Assembly (NCBI GenBank): GCA_016875515.1
Contig: VGRA01000097.1
Coordinates: 1 to 8,011 of the forward strand
Direction: 5' to 3'
DNA: 8,011 bases
DNA from: Deltaproteobacteria bacterium
Lineage (GTDB): Bacteria > Myxococcota > Myxococcia > Myxococcales > Myxococcaceae
Under the pieces are notes generated by a model that was not told where the DNA came from, did no database searches, and saw nothing but the letters and a program-made list of their open reading frames with translations. This document shows, piece after piece, positions 6,766 through 8,011 of the stretch. The first letter of the stretch is position 1; the number at the start of each line of letters is the position of its first letter. Made by a program: the position numbers and the translations under genes.

Positions 6766-7949
6766 GGTCCCCAGCTGGAACGGGAGAAGCGCGCGAGCGC
6801 CTCGGCCCGTGCGGCCTGCCCGAGCGCGGCGCGCAGGCCGGGGTCCCCCGCGAGCCGAAGCAGCTGCTCGGACAGCCCGCGCGCATCGCCCGGCATCACC
6901 GCGAGCGCCGTCTCGCCGGGGCGCACCAGCTCCCGCGCGCCCCCCGCGTGCGAGACCACCACGGGCCGGCCCGAGGCCATGGCCTCGACGATGGTGAGCC
7001 CGAACGGCTCGGGCGAGGTGCTGGCGTGCACGGCGACGTCCAGCGCGCGGTATACCGGCACGGTGTCCGGCAGGAAGTCCACGAAGCCGACCCGCTGCTC
7101 CAGCCCCAGGGCGCGGGCGAGGGCCACGAGCTCCCCCCGGGCGTACTGCGAGTCCAGCGTGCGGTAGATGGGGCCGCCCACCACGTAGAAGCGGACGGGC
7201 AGCCGGGGGGCCACCGCGAGCACGCGCGCCGCCGCCCGCAGGAACACCTCGTGCCCCTTCCACCGCGCGTAGGTTGCCACCAGGCCTATCCGCAGCGTGC
7301 CGTCCGGTGCCGGGGGCATGCCGGCGCGCCCGTCCAGCCACCCGCCGTCGCCGGCGGCCGGACTATAGCGCTCGCAGTCCACCGCGTTGTGGAGGACGTG
7401 CAGCGGCAGCGGCCCGAGCGCCGCGGACACGTCGTCCGCCACCGCCTGAGAGATGGCGAGCACCAGCGACACCCGCCCGCCCACGGCGGCCAGCCCGCGC
7501 CGCATGATGGGGCGCTGGCTCACGAAGTCATGCAGGTGCCAGGCAATGGGGACGTGCCGGGGGGCCAGCATGCACGCGAGCACGTGGGTCTTGAGCCCGT
7601 TGCTGTGGATGATGTCCGGCGCAAAGGAGGCCAGGCTGCGCCCCAGCGCCTGCTGGAAGCGCAGCACGCCCGGCACCGTGACGAGCCGGGCCAGCTGCCG
7701 GGCCGGCCCGAGCCCGAGTCCCCCCGCGCTGTCCCCCAGCTCGGCCAGCTCCGCCGGCATCTCGATGAGCTCCGCCTCGGCCCCCGCGGCGCGCGCCTCC
7801 TCCAGCAGCGGCCCCGGCGTCATGGCCACGACCTTGAGCGCCATCCCGGGGCGCTCGTGGCGCAGCGCCCGCACCGCGTCCAGCAGCACGCGCTCCGCCC
7901 CCCCGAGCACGCCCACCGGTCCCACGAGCAGCACGCGGTTGGGCGTCAC
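6729..7949 (-). CDS. GT4-like glycosyltransferase
   Basis: A 406-residue GT-B glycosyltransferase with the full GT4 layout. The N-terminal domain has VLLVGPVGVLGGAERVL with the GGAE loop (16-19), then IIHSNGLKTHVLA and WHLHDFVSQRP (from W137). LVLAISQAVADDV and VLHNAVDCERYSP mark the linker. The donor domain has LVATYARWKGHEVFL (K231), FYVVGGPIY, VGFVDFLPD, and the EX7E motif EPFGLTIVE (E314, E322) followed by AMASGRPVVVSHAGGARELV. No membrane segment is seen. GTG 7949 overlaps the stop codon of the upstream leftward gene (GTGA), which supports this start and suggests co-transcription with genes beyond the right edge. The gene ends tail to tail with the rightward operon, overlapping by 22 bases. 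It probably belongs to the same polysaccharide pathway, but it is in a separate transcription unit and its donor sugar is unknown. Confidence 0.93.
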   Translation of the reverse strand: MTPNRVLLVGPVGVLGGAERVLLDAVRALRHERPGMALKVVAMTPGPLLEEARAAGAEAELIEMPAELAELGDSAGGLGLGPARQLARLVTVPGVLRFQQALGRSLASFAPDIIHSNGLKTHVLACMLAPRHVPIAWHLHDFVSQRPIMRRGLAAVGGRVSLVLAISQAVADDVSAALGPLPLHVLHNAVDCERYSPAAGDGGWLDGRAGMPPAPDGTLRIGLVATYARWKGHEVFLRAAARVLAVAPRLPVRFYVVGGPIYRTLDSQYARGELVALARALGLEQRVGFVDFLPDTVPVYRALDVAVHASTSPEPFGLTIVEAMASGRPVVVSHAGGARELVRPGETALAVMPGDARGLSEQLLRLAGDPGLRAALGQAARAEALARFSRSSWGPRLLAAYAQAAR

Positions 7950-8011
7950 GTGGCCACCGCCTGCGCACGGGCGCGCCTCAGCGCGGACAGGCCGCGCCCC
8001 AGCGAGAAGTG
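7946..8011 (-). CDS. 3' end of an unidentified leftward gene (partial)
   Basis: The frame running leftward from the window edge to TGA at 7948-7946 is open for 21 codons. It starts HFSLGRGLSALRRA and ends in Val-Ala-Thr. The stop codon overlaps the GTG start of the downstream glycosyltransferase as GTGA, the same coupling seen at the kinase-glycosyltransferase junction. The arrangement and codon bias support a real gene, most likely another member of the polysaccharide cluster, but too little is visible to name a family. Confidence 0.5.
   Translation of the reverse strand, partial: HFSLGRGLSALRRARAQAVAT

Noticed and set aside
5590..7341. Leftward 583-codon open frame spanning two glycosyltransferase genes
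   Set aside because: It is a shadow of the GT genes on both strands; no domain, composition driven by GC bias.

Overview
This window is very GC-rich. Its genes show strong G/C bias at third codon positions, use several GTG starts, and are packed almost without gaps. Gene content and style suggest a high-GC Gram-negative bacterium, most likely a myxobacterium (Myxococcus/Corallococcus/Archangium type). That placement is inferred from composition, gene style and the BtkB/WzcB-like kinase, not from a phylogenetic marker. The locus looks like part of a Wzx/Wzy-dependent surface polysaccharide (exopolysaccharide, capsule or O-antigen) biosynthesis region.

Layout from left to right. (1) Positions 1-58 are an unresolved edge that may hold the last codons of a rightward gene ending at 92. 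(2) A class I SAM-dependent methyltransferase runs leftward (59-808). (3) A short divergent gap (809-892) is the only clear intergenic space. (4) A tight rightward four-gene operon follows: a fused Wzc-type polysaccharide copolymerase/BY-kinase (893-3049), a GT4-like glycosyltransferase (3046-4242), a polytopic Wzy polymerase/O-antigen-ligase-like protein (4232-5635) and a second GT4-like glycosyltransferase (5632-6750). The genes overlap by 4, 11 and 4 bases, so they are probably co-transcribed and translationally coupled. (5) A leftward block enters from the right edge: the last 21 codons of an unidentified gene (7946-8011), overlapping by 4 bases with a third GT4-like glycosyltransferase (6729-7949). 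That gene's 3' end overlaps the rightward operon by 22 bases, tail to tail.

Working model (inference): the glycosyltransferases assemble a lipid-linked repeat unit at the cytoplasmic face, and the methyltransferase may modify a sugar or cap a chain. The Wzy-like protein joins units in the periplasm. The Wzc-like kinase controls chain length and export through cycles of tyrosine autophosphorylation on its Tyr-rich tail. A Wzx flippase, Wza outer-membrane exporter, initiating phosphoglycosyltransferase and phosphotyrosine phosphatase are not in this window and would have to be nearby or elsewhere.

I found no tRNA, rRNA, CRISPR array, insertion sequence or phage feature. I do not see a clearly novel system. 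The points most worth checking are the Tyr-rich tail, a lone periplasmic cysteine pair in the Wzc protein, the hairpin that exactly fills the convergent gene overlap, and the polymerase-versus-ligase question.
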